Below, piece after piece: positions 52,128 through 63,250 of a stretch of 64,000 bases of DNA. Both the position numbers and the translations under genes were made by a program. Position 1 is the first letter of the stretch. Each line of letters begins with the position of its first letter. The notes under the pieces were generated by a model that made no database searches, had not been told where the DNA came from, and saw only the letters and a list, made by a program, of their open reading frames with translations. The stretch comes from Onchocerca lupi (lineage: Eukaryota > Nematoda > Chromadorea > Rhabditida > Onchocercidae), in contig JAOVVO010000170.1 in the NCBI GenBank assembly GCA_028564675.1, forward strand, positions 62,001 to 126,000. Direction: 5' to 3'.

Positions 52128-54725
52128 TCTATAAAAATAAAAATGTAAATGCTACCTGTCATTAATCACGGATCTACGGAGAGTTCTCCAACGATTAATT
52201 TCAAATTTTGACACAACCTTGTATTCCAACCGACTTTCTTTATCAGTAAATACTCACTTTTTTTCACCTGTCACGTCCGTGACAACTGAAAATAGGTGAG
52301 GAGGAGGAGTTTATTGGCTCCGCCTGCCTTTTTTTCTGTCATTCTCCTTTTTCCTCCCATCTTTTTCTCTCTCTTCTTCTTAAGTAAAAGACACGGTTAG
52401 CCATATTAATAGAAATTAATCAATAATGAAAACAAAAATTTAATAATAATAAAGAATAATGAACAGTGATAAATTATAACAAATAAATAATAAATAATAA
52501 TGAATAATAATAAACAATAAACACTGAATAATAAATAATTGTGCCAATCCTTTATAACCCTCAAGTAAGGTCAATGTCGATTACCCTAACGCACCAACAA
52601 AGGTGCACCATCAAAATGCGCTAACAAAGGCGCTCTAACGGGAGCGGTTTGATGCTCCGACTCAGGTTGTTGCCTAACAAATGATAATCAAAAATAGATG
52701 ATTATTGATCTAACCCTCAAGCGTGTTCAATATGATGACCCTCGCGCGCCAATAAATGCGCATCATCATCACGCGCTAGCAATGACGCCCTTTTCTATCA
52801 TTTCATATGGGAAAGTCAACGGGAGCGGTTTAATGCTCCGACTCGGGTTTTTTTTACTTTTCTCCTTTTTTATTTTATAGTTTTCTCCTTTAATCGTCTT
52901 CTCCTTTTTTTATTCTACAAATTTATCATTAGATTTGTTTTATTGATATTGTTGGTTTTTCACTGTTGCGTAATAAATAGTAACTAATATTAAATATAGT
53001 GATAAATAAAAATAAATAGTGATAAATAATGAAAAATAGTAATAAATAATATTAATTAATGATAAATAATATAATAAAAAGAATAATGAACAGTGGTAAA
53101 TTATAACAAACAGCTAATAATGAGTAATAATAAAGAATGCTGGATAATAATAAATAATAGTAAACAATAAATACTGAATAATAATAAATAATTAGCTAAT
53201 CCTCTGTAACCCTCAACCAGGGCCAATATCGAAGAACTTAGCGCGCCAACAAAGGCGCATCATCATCACGCGCTAACAAAGGAGCCCTTTTCTATAATTT
53301 TATATAAACAATACTCCAAAATATATATTCTTTAAAAAACTGAAAAAAATCCAAACCTTCCAAACATCTAATTTTAAAATTTAAACTATTTGAGCAAAAA
53401 AAAAAAAAAGACTAAAAAATCTTAAAAAAGTAATCACACAAAGTACTGTGATGATTAATCGTAAATAAACTGAGCAAGAACGAGCATCAGCGAACGAACG
53501 AACAAGACAAAGAATCACTCAAATGGGAACAGAGCGACATGCAGCCAGACTTGAGGATGCATGGTTGCTAGGACGTCTTCCAAATGAAGTCGTTTAGCGC
53601 AGAAATCGTAACGATACAATTCATGCCAATTTTCAAAGGTAAATTTTTCATAAAGCTGGCTCCCCGGTTTAGTATTAAAGTTATGATGAAAGGGCGCCTT
53701 TGTTAGCGCGTGATGATAACGCGCATTTATTGGCGCGCGAGAGTCATCACACTGAACTTAGTTGAGGGTTACAAAGAAATGATCAATAATTATTTATTGC
53801 TCTGCTTTTATTGAAATCCTATTTAAAATGATAGAAAAGGGCGCCCTTGTTAGTGCATGATGATGATGCGTTTTTGTTGGCGCGCGAAGGTCATCGACAT
53901 TGACCCTAGTTGAGGGTAACAAGGGATTAGCTAATTATTTATTATTATTCAGTATTTGTAGTTTATTATTATTTATTATTGTTCAGCATTCTGTATTATT
54001 ATTCATTATTATTTATTTGTTATAATTTATCATTGTTCATTATTCTTTTTTATTATATTATTTACTATTAATTATTATTATTTATTATTATTTGTCATTA
54101 TTTATCATTATTTAATATTAATTATTATTTGATACGCAACATTAAAAAATCAACAATATTAATAAAGCAAATCTAATGATAAATCTACACAAATAAAAAA
54201 GAAGAAAACGACTAAAAGTGAAAACGAAAAAGAAACTCGAATCGGAGCATTAAACCGCTCCCGTTGACATTTCTATATAAAATAATAGAAAGGGCGCCTT
54301 TGTTGGCGCGTGATGATTATGCGCATTTATTGGCGCGCGAGGGTCATCACATTGAACCTAGTTTAATTTCTATTATTATTGCTAACCGCATCTTTTACCC
54401 AAGAAGAAGAGAGAGAGAGATGGGGGAGAAATGAAAATGGCAGAAAAAAAGATAAGCGGAAGCTAACCGTATCTTTTACTCAAGAAGGAGAGAGAGAGAT
54501 GAGAGAAAAAAGGAGAATGAAAGAAAAAAAGGTAGGCGGAGCCAATAAACTCTACCTCCTCATATATTTTCAGTTGTCACGGACGTGACACGTGAAAAAA
54601 GTAACCATATTTACTCATAAAGAAAGTCGGTTGCAGTTGTGTCAGAATTTGAAAATAATCGGTGGAGAACTTCCCGGATATCCGTCGTAGGTAACAAGTA
54701 GCATTTACATTTTTATTTATATAGA
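52128..54725. mobile_element. 2.6 kb palindromic element with Helitron-type ends
   Basis: Both ends carry the same segment in opposite orientation: left TCTATAAAAATAAAAATGTA from 52128, right ending in TACATTTTTATTTATATAGA at 54725. Each is bounded by A before TC and T after GA. The arms are similar for several hundred bases. In order they share a segment with a CGATT(A/T)TTTTCAAATT core, the palindrome TGTCACGTCCGTGACA (about 52268 and, inverted, 54575), GAGTTTATTGGCTCCGCC, a purine/pyrimidine-rich block and a CTTTTACTTAAG segment. The centre holds six copies of a relatively GC-rich module and AATAAT-rich spacers, plus a Helitron N-terminal remnant at about 53470-53650. No intact reading frame was seen. 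Two 5'-type ends without a 3' hairpin end make this a fold-back derivative rather than a normal Helitron. Confidence 0.72.
52570..54360. repeat. Six copies of a GC-richer module, three per orientation
   Basis: The module reads roughly: AACCCTCAA..., GCGCGCCAACAAAGGCGCAT, CATCATCACGCGCTAACAAA, GG.GCCCTTTTCTAT. Copies in this orientation lie near 52555-52640, 52710-52810 and 53208-53305. Inverted copies (GGGCGCCTTTGTTGGCGCGT and so on) lie near 53690-53780, 53830-53930 and 54285-54360. Some are followed by ACGGGAGCGGTTTAATGCTC, which occurs near 52638 and 52820 and inverted near 54245. Internal CGCG and TTGTTAGCGC/GCGCTAACAA complements could form hairpins. The GC-richness is in sharp contrast to the AATAAT-rich spacers. 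Confidence 0.72.
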
Positions 54726-55573
54726 TAAATGTTATGATGCTTAAAAGTGAAACTGCGATAGTTAAAAGTAATTTTAATAGATATGAAGAAAAAAAAAAGC
54801 ATTTTATTTGCTGAAAATGTAAAATAAAAATTTTAAATTATTGTTAAAATAAGATGAGGAATGTTATTAGTCTTAAAATCATTATTAAAATAAAGTAAGA
54901 AACATTTTCAATATTAATTTTTCGAACCGTTTTTAATCAATCTTGACTTTCCAAATTGCCTTATAAGACAAAAGAAATTTTATCAGTATAATGCAATGAA
55001 TAATACGAAATTAACTAAAGTATTTATAACAAAAAAAAAAAAAAATCAGTCAATAATTTGAGATCTATTGATTAGCGAATTATTGTATCATGAGAATATG
55101 CTGGGATTACAAATGCTTAGAAATTTATTTTTTAAATCCGAATGATAACTCTCGATTAAACAATACACAAGTGATAAAAATATGAATGGATATACGATTA
55201 CATAAATGAAATACATAAAATATGAATAGACTATTAAATTATTACGACACATATCAAACATATGTAAGAGATTATATCAAATTCTTACATATTTATGTAT
55301 GAAATTGCATTAATTTCTTCATTTCTAGTTCTTATTTAAATTGTACCTATCTTACTCATTTTTAATTTATTTCTTTGTTTACAAATGTTTGGAACTATTT
55401 ATTTAGCTCATTTTTGATTAATTATTCATGCTTTGATTTCTTCCTTTTTTTTTTCAAATTGGCAAATAAACTTTAACTTTCAAATTATTAAAATTAATAT
55501 ATCACAAAACACAAATGTTATAAACAGCATACCACCAGTATTACATTTATTTTAAAAATATTTTATTTTTCAG
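54726..55573. other. AT-rich stretch, possible intron
   Basis: If the exon at 55574 belongs to a longer gene, this and perhaps the whole palindromic element lie in its intron or upstream. No exon ending in the required phase was recognised. Confidence 0.35.
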
Positions 55574-56581
55574 TAGAGGAAAGGCTAGAACGGTAAGAAG
55601 AACAGAATATTTTGAAAATCAAGAAGCATTAAAAATTTATAATTATTACAAGCAACTGTTTAATATTTTGAATCGATCGACTTTTATATTCAAACAAATT
55701 CGATTTCTTTATTTAAATTAATTTTAATTTTTCAAATCATTGCAAAAATTCAAATTATTTTGTCATAATTTTTAAATATCTTTATAATTTTCAATCCCTT
55801 CGAATAGCAATTTGGTATAACACATTCTGTGTATCATAAATAGGTCGATTTGCCATTTATTTGCTCAAATATCATCCATTCATTCTTATATTATTATGTT
55901 TCTTTAAATCACAACTTGGAAAATCGTTTCAATCCAATTTTTAATCAATAATTGAAAACTGTCAAAAGAAGCCGTTCCATCACAAAAGGTATTGCTTTCA
56001 TCTTTCTGTTAATATAATTTTTAAAATCCATCGGAACAAATTTTAGCATTTCATATTAGTGAAAAAAATATTAATAATGAAAAGAATAAAAAAGATTATG
56101 TAACATTATTTACAATGTAACAATTAAAAAAAGTTTGAGGAATAACTTGAATAATATCATTTGTAGTTTATTATAAAATTTTTGGCAAATCATAATTACT
56201 TCTAATTATATTTGTTGATTAAATAACTTGAAAAATTTGAGCTTAGAAAATGAAGATTAATTCCTCTTAAAGCTACTCGTTGATCGAAAATAAATGTTCT
56301 CTCTTTTGTGACTTAATCTAGTTTTGCGAAATGATTTTTGATAGAATTTAAAAGAGATCCAGAAAAAAATTTACTTTTCATAAACTTAAGATATTTATTT
56401 TTGCAATTTGAACAATTTTTAATGCACTAAAAGCATATATTATATTTACAGGAAATAGTGGCTGTCGCCGATCTTCTTAATCGTGACAATAATAAAGGTT
56501 CTTGTCTTTTTTCTCGTATTTTTATGAATATCTCGCGGTATCTCAAACTTAACTAATTAAATCTTTATTGCAGAAATTTAG
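55574..56581 (+). CDS. 3' exons of an unidentified gene
   Basis: Three small exons agree in splice sites and phase: 55574-55592 (acceptor TTTTTCAG, donor GTAAGA), 56452-56497 (acceptor TTTACAG, donor GTTCTT) and 56574-56581 (acceptor TTGCAG, ending in TAG). They encode RGKARTEIVAVADLLNRDNN and then KEI before the stop. An AATAAA motif about 40 bp after the stop (near 56623) fits a polyadenylation signal. The incoming phase requires one or more 5' exons, which I could not find; they may lie beyond the palindromic element. The peptide is too short to place in a family. Confidence 0.4.
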
Positions 56582-56719
56582 ATAACACGACAACGTACGA
56601 ACAATTACAAATCAATTGTTTCAATAAAATCATGTAAATGACGATATAGTAATATAAAAAATGGGAATAAAGATATCATTAAAAAGGAACTTGAAATAAC
56701 CCAGACGGAGGAACCAGCC

Positions 56720-56855
56720 GCATCCTTCGTTAGCCATCCTTTCAAGTGATGAAAGAAGCATCTCCGTAATAAGAGAGCAGCTTTTATTTGCTAGCGCATG
56801 ACAGCGCTTTTATGGTATGATTTAAAACAGTGTAAAACAAGGGTTAAACTTAACA
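56720..56855. repeat. Degenerate solitary copy of the GC-richer module
   Basis: A block containing TTGCTAGCGCATGACAGCGC and ending near CAAGGGTTAAAC resembles the inverted module in the palindromic element (TTGTTAGCGCGTGATGATAA and TTGAGGGTTAC). A segment before it, GCTAACCG/GTTAGCCATCC-like, also recalls the element arms. It is probably a relic of another copy. Confidence 0.4.
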
Positions 56856-57097
56856 AAGCAATATAATTGTGTCATTTAATTAAAAAAAAAAGAAATAAAT
56901 TTTTTACAATCATCAATGGTTGCAAATTATTTCCCTTAAAAAAAATCACATTTCTCTGATCTTCCTCGCTCATTTTTGCAACAATGGCAATATTCGTTTT
57001 TTTTTTTTCCTTTTTTTTTTTTTTTTTTTATAAATTTCATTCAAAATTTTGCATTTTATTTAAAAAAAAAAATTTATTTCCAAGGTTCAATTAAACG

Positions 57098-57423
57098 ATG
57101 TTTACGTTGCCGTTGTTTATTCCTGTAATCTTATCCATAATATTTTATTTGACTGGTATAGCAATTAGTACATGGATATGGCATTTATTCCCAGAAAGAA
57201 TAAGTAAAGCAATAATTCAAGTTAAATTTTCGCAAATTTAAAAATAATAAAAATTTGTTCGCAACATTTTCATTTTAATTCGTAGAATAAATATTATAAA
57301 AAAGAATGAATCAATTTTTTTCAGCCAATATTAAAAGTTCAAAGCAGTGTATATAAAGAACCGAAAAATAATGCTGATCGAATCCGAATAGTAATCAATG
57401 ATGATCTTAAAATATTGAGATAA
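57098..57423 (+). CDS. Possible small single-pass membrane protein (73 residues)
   Basis: Two exons, 57098-57220 and 57325-57423 (TAA), join in phase 0. The ATG follows a plausible acceptor (TTCCAAG) 13 bases upstream. Residues 2-28 are strongly hydrophobic (LFIPVILSIIFYLTGIAIST), ending at WIWHLFPERI. The second half is polar (KVQSSVYKEPKNNADRIRIV). The donor GTTAAA is weak; the better-looking GTAAAG nearby would put the second exon out of frame. I do not recognise the family. The hydrophobic N-terminus could be a signal anchor. Confidence 0.42.
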
Positions 57424-58391
57424 AACGAAATTGAGTGTGATATGTTATGACAGTACGAATTTCAAGATGTAATTAATTAAATCATCATAGCTGATTTATT
57501 CTCATCCATCTTGCTGAATTATTATACTCTAAATGAAAAATTTGAAATAACCGAAGTCTGTTCAATAATTAATAATTTCTTTTAATCAGTTAATTTACGA
57601 ATAGACCATTTGTTTATAATTATTTCAGCAAAACTAATAGTATGTGTTCATTCAACTAGCAGCATCATATTAAATCATTTGCATTGATTTGAGTTGTAAT
57701 TAATTGGTAATTTTTTCATTTTAATTTCTTCATTATTTTCATTATTTGAAACAACTAAAAGTTTTAAACATCAATTTGACTTGATAATGAATTTATAACA
57801 GTTCACATGTAATGAAAAGTAATGAATTGTTTCCACCGAAGTGATTTTTTTTCATTTTAGGACGGATTTCATTTTCGGAAGAAAAAATTATTAAGTTTTG
57901 ACTTCATTTCGTTGGAATATTTTATCATTTGAAATAATAAAATAATTGATGCGCATCTTTCTGCCTCACAGCATTTTTTTTTTCATTTTTAAAGTTGAAA
58001 TCTGTTGAAAATTTGCTACAGATGATATAGTCTTTGTTTTCAGTTTTCATACTAAATTATTTTGACATAATTTTATATATAAATATGAATCATTAACAAA
58101 ACGGTAAACATCTGAAGAATTTAAAGTTGCAGATAATCATTTAATTATTATAAGCAGGAAGTTTTCATGCTGATTAATTTATCATTCATGGCAAAAACGC
58201 AGTATAAATGATTGTTTGAAATTCCCCTAAAAAGAAAAAAGGGGATTTTATTTTAAAAAATTGGAATTTAAAGATAATTTATTCGAATATAAATATCACT
58301 GAGTAATAAAGTAGAATAGAATTATTAGTGTTGACAAAGATGAAAAAAATCTCGTTGAAAGCATTGAAAATATTCGTATTATAGTAATCAC
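57424..58391. other. Intergenic, downstream of the 7TM gene
   Basis: About 970 bp lies between the possible small membrane protein gene (+) and the 3' end of the receptor gene (-). It is AT-rich with poly-T runs and I see no exon. Confidence 0.45.
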
Positions 58392-60776
58392 TCATTTTGT
58401 ATTCTTAAATTTTGACATTAATTTAAAGATTACATAGTGACGAATTCGTTTGTTACAAATGAAATATACGGTAGGTTGAATAGCACTGAGACAAATGATC
58501 GCGCAATTGACAAAAATATTCACATGAATGTTAGCTTTATCATCTGAGGTAATCGCTAATTTTCGGAGAAATTTGAATGAAAGAATTTCTAATTCTACGG
58601 CGGCACAAAAAATTGCTCCTTGAATGAGAATTAATATCTCATGCTTATTCCTGAAAATGAAGATAAAAGAAATTGAAATTGCATTGAGAAATTGCAGAAA
58701 AATCTCCGACAATAATTTCTGGAAATGAATATCCAAATTTTAGTATATGAATTAATCACACGAAAGAGAAGAAAGAACACACCAAACCTTTCATTATTTG
58801 CGCAATTCAATTTAATGAATCTGCATTTGCATATTTGAGTTATACCTAAAAATGTAACAATTAGGCAATTATTAAAGAAATTTCTGTAAAATTTTCCGAC
58901 AAATTCTCAAATTTTTAGACTAATTCTAAGACTTGTTTACGCAATAAGAACAGGAGGTGTTAGAGTATGGAACAGGGCTAAGAAAGCATTATTCGAAGTT
59001 TTCAAAAAAATAGGTTCAATTTATGAACTCAACCGAATGAAAGGCTGAGTTTTATGATTCATTTCTAATCAATTTTGAAGCAATTTCAAACAAATATTTC
59101 CCTAAATAGAATATCGATAAATTCTTCATTTTATACTTCAGTATATTTATTCCTTGACTACCTTATATCTGCCTCCATGTTTATCTATTTCGAATGTATC
59201 TAACACTCACTGCTTGATTTGATTGCACTAATTTAAAAAAAGTTTCAAAAAGTTCAACACTTACATGAAATATTATGATTTTCGCCTGATTCATAGGGCG
59301 AAACGCTGTTACGCTTTTGTCGTAAGTTGTTGAATATTGCTATGTGCATTATAAAAATTATTATCGGTAGTCCGAATATTAAACATCGCTTGAAACTGAA
59401 TAAGGAAGAAAATTTTTACATTAGTTTAAATGATCGGAATTCATAAAATTTTACGATAGGTTATAAGTCAAATTTAATCGACAAAAAATTATCTTACAAT
59501 CTTAATTGCGAACTCATTCGAGATTTGTCATGTTTTCTTACCCATTGCAAACGAGTACCATTGAATTCTTGTTTGTAGAAATGCATTTCCGAAATTGTAA
59601 TGACTGAAAAATTGTCAGAATTAGTCATATATTTCCGATTCATAATTTGCGGTTTTTTGCATCGATTGAGGTATTAGTACGAATAAGTTATATAAATCGG
59701 TGTATTTCCTTTTTTTCCAATCTATGAACTCATAATTAGTTTCTGAAAACTTACTTGTAACAAATAACCACATGAAAGCCGCAATTAAATGCATCTTTGT
59801 TCCGGTAAAAATATAATTTAATCGTGGTAAGTTGAAAAATACATAACGAGTTAATGCCAAAAGAAATGTAAACATCAGTATTGCGAAGAAGGAAAACGTC
59901 TCCATGGATATTCCGAATTGGTAAATTAATGACGTCTTGTATTCTGCAATATTTGATAATTTTTATTCATTGAAAATAAATCTACATGGAAATCTTTGTC
60001 AAAAATATTCTTCTAAATCTTCAAATGTTTATCGTTTACGTAGATTTTTATGTAAAAAATAATTTTTTTTTTTTTTTTTTTGTCATCAAAAGCACGGTAG
60101 AAATAAAGCGATAATCCTTTTATTAAATTTTTATTTGTAGAAAAAAAAAGCAAAGCTGGTATTTTAAAAAAGCGAAAAAAAATTCTGCAAGGAAATACTT
60201 TCTTTTTTAAGTAAAGCAGACTACTCATTAATTAAGTTAAACTAAGATAAGCCTTCTACTCTGATCATTTCATCAAAATATCCCATATGAATAAAAAATA
60301 TCCTTCCAAAAAATCTAAAAAAAAAGAAGCCTTTTTAAATACAAGACTTATCGACAATAACGTAAACGGTTTTCATTGAAAATGATAATCAATTTTTGGA
60401 TTTGGACCATAGAAGGTATAAAGTGATAACTTTGTTGTCAAATTATCGTTCAAAAATAAATTTGAAATCTAAAAAAGTAAAACAAAAAAAAAAAGAAAAA
60501 AATCAAAACTAGTTTTTAAGGATCATTTATTTAATTCAACGACAACTTACCGTTAAACAAATCCTCATATAAAGTTTCAGGTAGAACAATTGCCACTTGC
60601 GGAATATAACTGATGAAGGAGCAAATGATCAATTGTAAACAAATATAAGTGAATGTTCGATTAAAAGAAATACTTCCATTTTTATAAAGCACGATTAATA
60701 GTATTATGTTAGCAATAAAACTATATAATAAGAATGAGGAAAATATTGCAAATGCCCAGAATTTAATACCCATCAT
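58392..60776 (-). CDS. Nematode chemoreceptor-like 7TM protein
   Basis: Six minus-strand exons join in frame: 60551-60776 (ATG at 60776), 59681-59943, 59542-59603, 59265-59395, 58788-58845, 58392-58650 (TGA). The product has 332 residues, the usual size for nematode serpentine receptors. Hydrophobic segments are visible at about 7-30 (AFAIFSSFLLYSFIANIILL), 42-66, 88-110 (FSFFAILMFTFLLALTRYVF), 124-138, 186-202 (CLIFGLPIIIFIMHIAIF), 252-272 (ILILIQGAIFCAAVELEILS) and 292-318. Landmarks are LALTRYVFFNLPRL after the third segment (a DRY-like position), EILILIQG in the sixth, and AIQPTVYFICNKRIR in the seventh, which corresponds to NPxxY. Such receptors detect environmental or host chemicals in sensory neurons. 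I lean towards the Srx-like class but cannot prove it. Confidence 0.8.
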
Positions 60777-61729
60777 ACTTTTCGAAACGTGTGTTCCTTT
60801 TGTGATAACGAGAGAGATGCGTTAACTGAATTATGAGCGAAATTTGTAAAATGAACGAATGCCGATTATGAAAATGAGTAAAAAAAAATTAAGCTTTATG
60901 AACTAATAATGTAAATGTTAGAATTGTTATGATGCTTTATAAATTCACAATTTCACTGATGGATTTGAATTCAGACATTGTTTTCACTTTGATTTCGAAT
61001 AAATGTTAAGTATGATGTGAGATCATTCTATTAATCAAATTGATGCTAAAGAGAGCAAATAACTAGTTATAAATTGAAAGAAATTTGATGAGCAGATTCA
61101 AATTTCGAAGATATCTTGAATTTAAAGGAAAAAAAATTAAAACTTAATCATTTTCGGTCAACTGAACGATTTTTCAACTATTAAATCATGGTAGTAACAA
61201 ATGGATTTGATGAAGTAGAATTAGTATTTGAAAAATATGAAACAAACGCAATAATTGCATCATTTAGTTTGATAACGATATGATTATTGCAGGAAATTTG
61301 ATGAAGCAAATTTAAATATTGAAGGATAGCAATTAAAAAAATCTTTAAAAACCTAATGACATAGTGCTTATTCTAATTAACTGGCATATACCTCATTCAA
61401 TAATAATTTAGGTAGATTAGCATAGATCATATGATTTATTAATTAGCTACTCCTTCAGATACGTAGCGTCATTTCTAAATTTTATTTCACACTAGTAATA
61501 TTTTAATATTAATAATTACTGTCGGAAAACCCGAAATAACTTTTTTTACACCAAATTACTTTACAACATAAAAAGTTGTTCTTTTTGGACAGTCATCAAA
61601 TCCACATGTAAATTCTTTTAGATTATAAGTATTAAACACGTCTTAAACACACAGAACATCTGATAAAATTATTTTTTGTAAAGCATCTTCTAGATAAAGG
61701 ATTCATCTCATTGTGAAAAATTTTCATGC
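60777..61729. other. Upstream region of the 7TM gene
   Basis: This spacer should hold the receptor promoter. It is AT-rich; no specific element or exon is recognised. Confidence 0.45.
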
Positions 61730-63250
61730 GGACTCAAACAACAATCATCAGTTGGGTTGGAAGGTGATTGTACTTGCGTGATTGCTGAGCATGGAGTCGT
61801 GTTTGACGCTGATCACCTGTTTCTCGTTGACATCTTTCAGCTATTATTAGCCTGCCGCATTCATTCTGTTCAAAACGAAGCAAATTGAAGCTGTAGAACG
61901 CGATCTGCATCCTCAAGTCTAGCTATCCGTCGCTCTGCTGCTTTTTCAGCACGTATTCGAACCATTTTTTATCTGTTTCGCTCGTTCGCTGTTGCCGTTC
62001 TTGTTCTTCAGTATGATTTACAATTAATCGTCGCAATGTTTCCGTTCTACGAATACGAAGACCTAAGTTTGTTCTTCTGCGAGGTACTATTTGAATGAAC
62101 TAAAACAGATCGACTGAACCGAATTGTCCTCGAAATTATTTGAGAAATCCAAGCAAACTGATCACTGAATTATTTTTCCCTTCGTCATTTGTAGAGAAGA
62201 ATAGAATTTCTTGATTGTCGATTAGCTGCAATTATTGCGTCGCTTTTCGGCGTAGAATCTCCGAACTGAACTTTTTATAAAATTCGACTTGAAGTCGAAC
62301 TTGAATTGACTCTGCTCTAAAATCTGAACTTTTTCAATTCTTTTGGGCTCCTACTTTTTTCTGATTTCCAATGCGTGCTTTATGATTGGTTGATCTCACT
62401 TTGTTCATCTGCTAATCGAAGTGTTTTGCGAGACAAAAACGTTATCCTCACGAAGATGTAATAAAAAGATGTATCTATATAAAACCATGCGTATATCTAT
62501 ATAAACCATGCGCCTATTTAAATGTGACGTATATAAAAATTTCAAATCAATCGATGAAGAACTTGACCGTTGTGTCAAAATGAACAATATTTATGACGGA
62601 GAGGCAATCCAAGACACGACCTAATATTGGAAGTCAGAAAGGTAATCCATTAATTGATTGAACGAAACGCTTTACTGTACACTATCATGATGTCGACATT
62701 TCTGCGACGTAACTCACAAAGCAACAAATAAACGGAGAATTTTAAATATCCGCCTATTTGGATCCAACATTGTATTTCAAATTTACCGTTAAAAAACTTA
62801 AAATGTCCGTTGTGGCTTTTGACACAATGTTACAAGTTCTTCACCTATTGTTTTGAAATTTTGAAACAATGTTGTGTTCGGATATGCATGTTTTTCTATA
62901 GAGATATATCTACTTTTTTTACCTTTCCGGAAAGACAAATATTTTTACTACTAAAGCGCCTAAGGATCATATATTTCTTACGAAACGCCGTAAGAATAAA
63001 AATGTTTCCCGCCAAGACGCTCCGATTAACAGACAAACAAAGTGCGGTCAACCAATCATTGATTCATTGATAACTAATAATCGGCAATTAATCCATATAA
63101 ATAAAAATGCCAATGTTCGTTATAGCTTTTGAAACAATGTTGCATACAGAGAGGAGCGTGTTTTTATATGAATTCCTACTTTGTTTTTCACCTGTCACAC
63201 CTTTGACAGGTGAAAGTAAGTGATCGGGCACTTTTATTCATAAAGAATGT
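61730..63250. mobile_element. Nested, decayed Helitron-related copies
   Basis: At 61850-62300 the sequence parallels 33330-33720: the N-terminal-module remnant (CATCCTCAAGTCTAGC, TTCGCTCGTTCGCTG, TACAATTAATCGTCGCAATG), then a block around 62130-62280 that also matches 33540-33700. End-type segments follow: TATCTATATAAAACCATGCG near 62473, a block at 62580-62740 similar to 34460-34560 and 430-540, and ATCCATATAAATAAAAATGC at 63089 followed by the CACCTGTCACACCTTTGACAGGTG palindrome (part: TGTCACACCTTTGACAGG) at about 63190. Several copies appear nested or rearranged. No intact frame remains. Confidence 0.6.

Noticed and set aside
57200..57215. Better-looking donor GTAAAG in the small membrane protein gene
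   Set aside because: It would put the second exon in a frame with an early stop; the weaker GTTAAA donor keeps the frame open.
59755..59766. A GTAAGT donor followed at once by TTTTCAG in the 7TM gene
   Set aside because: The implied intron would be only about 12 bases; reading through keeps the frame, and a donor at 59680 fits the next exon.
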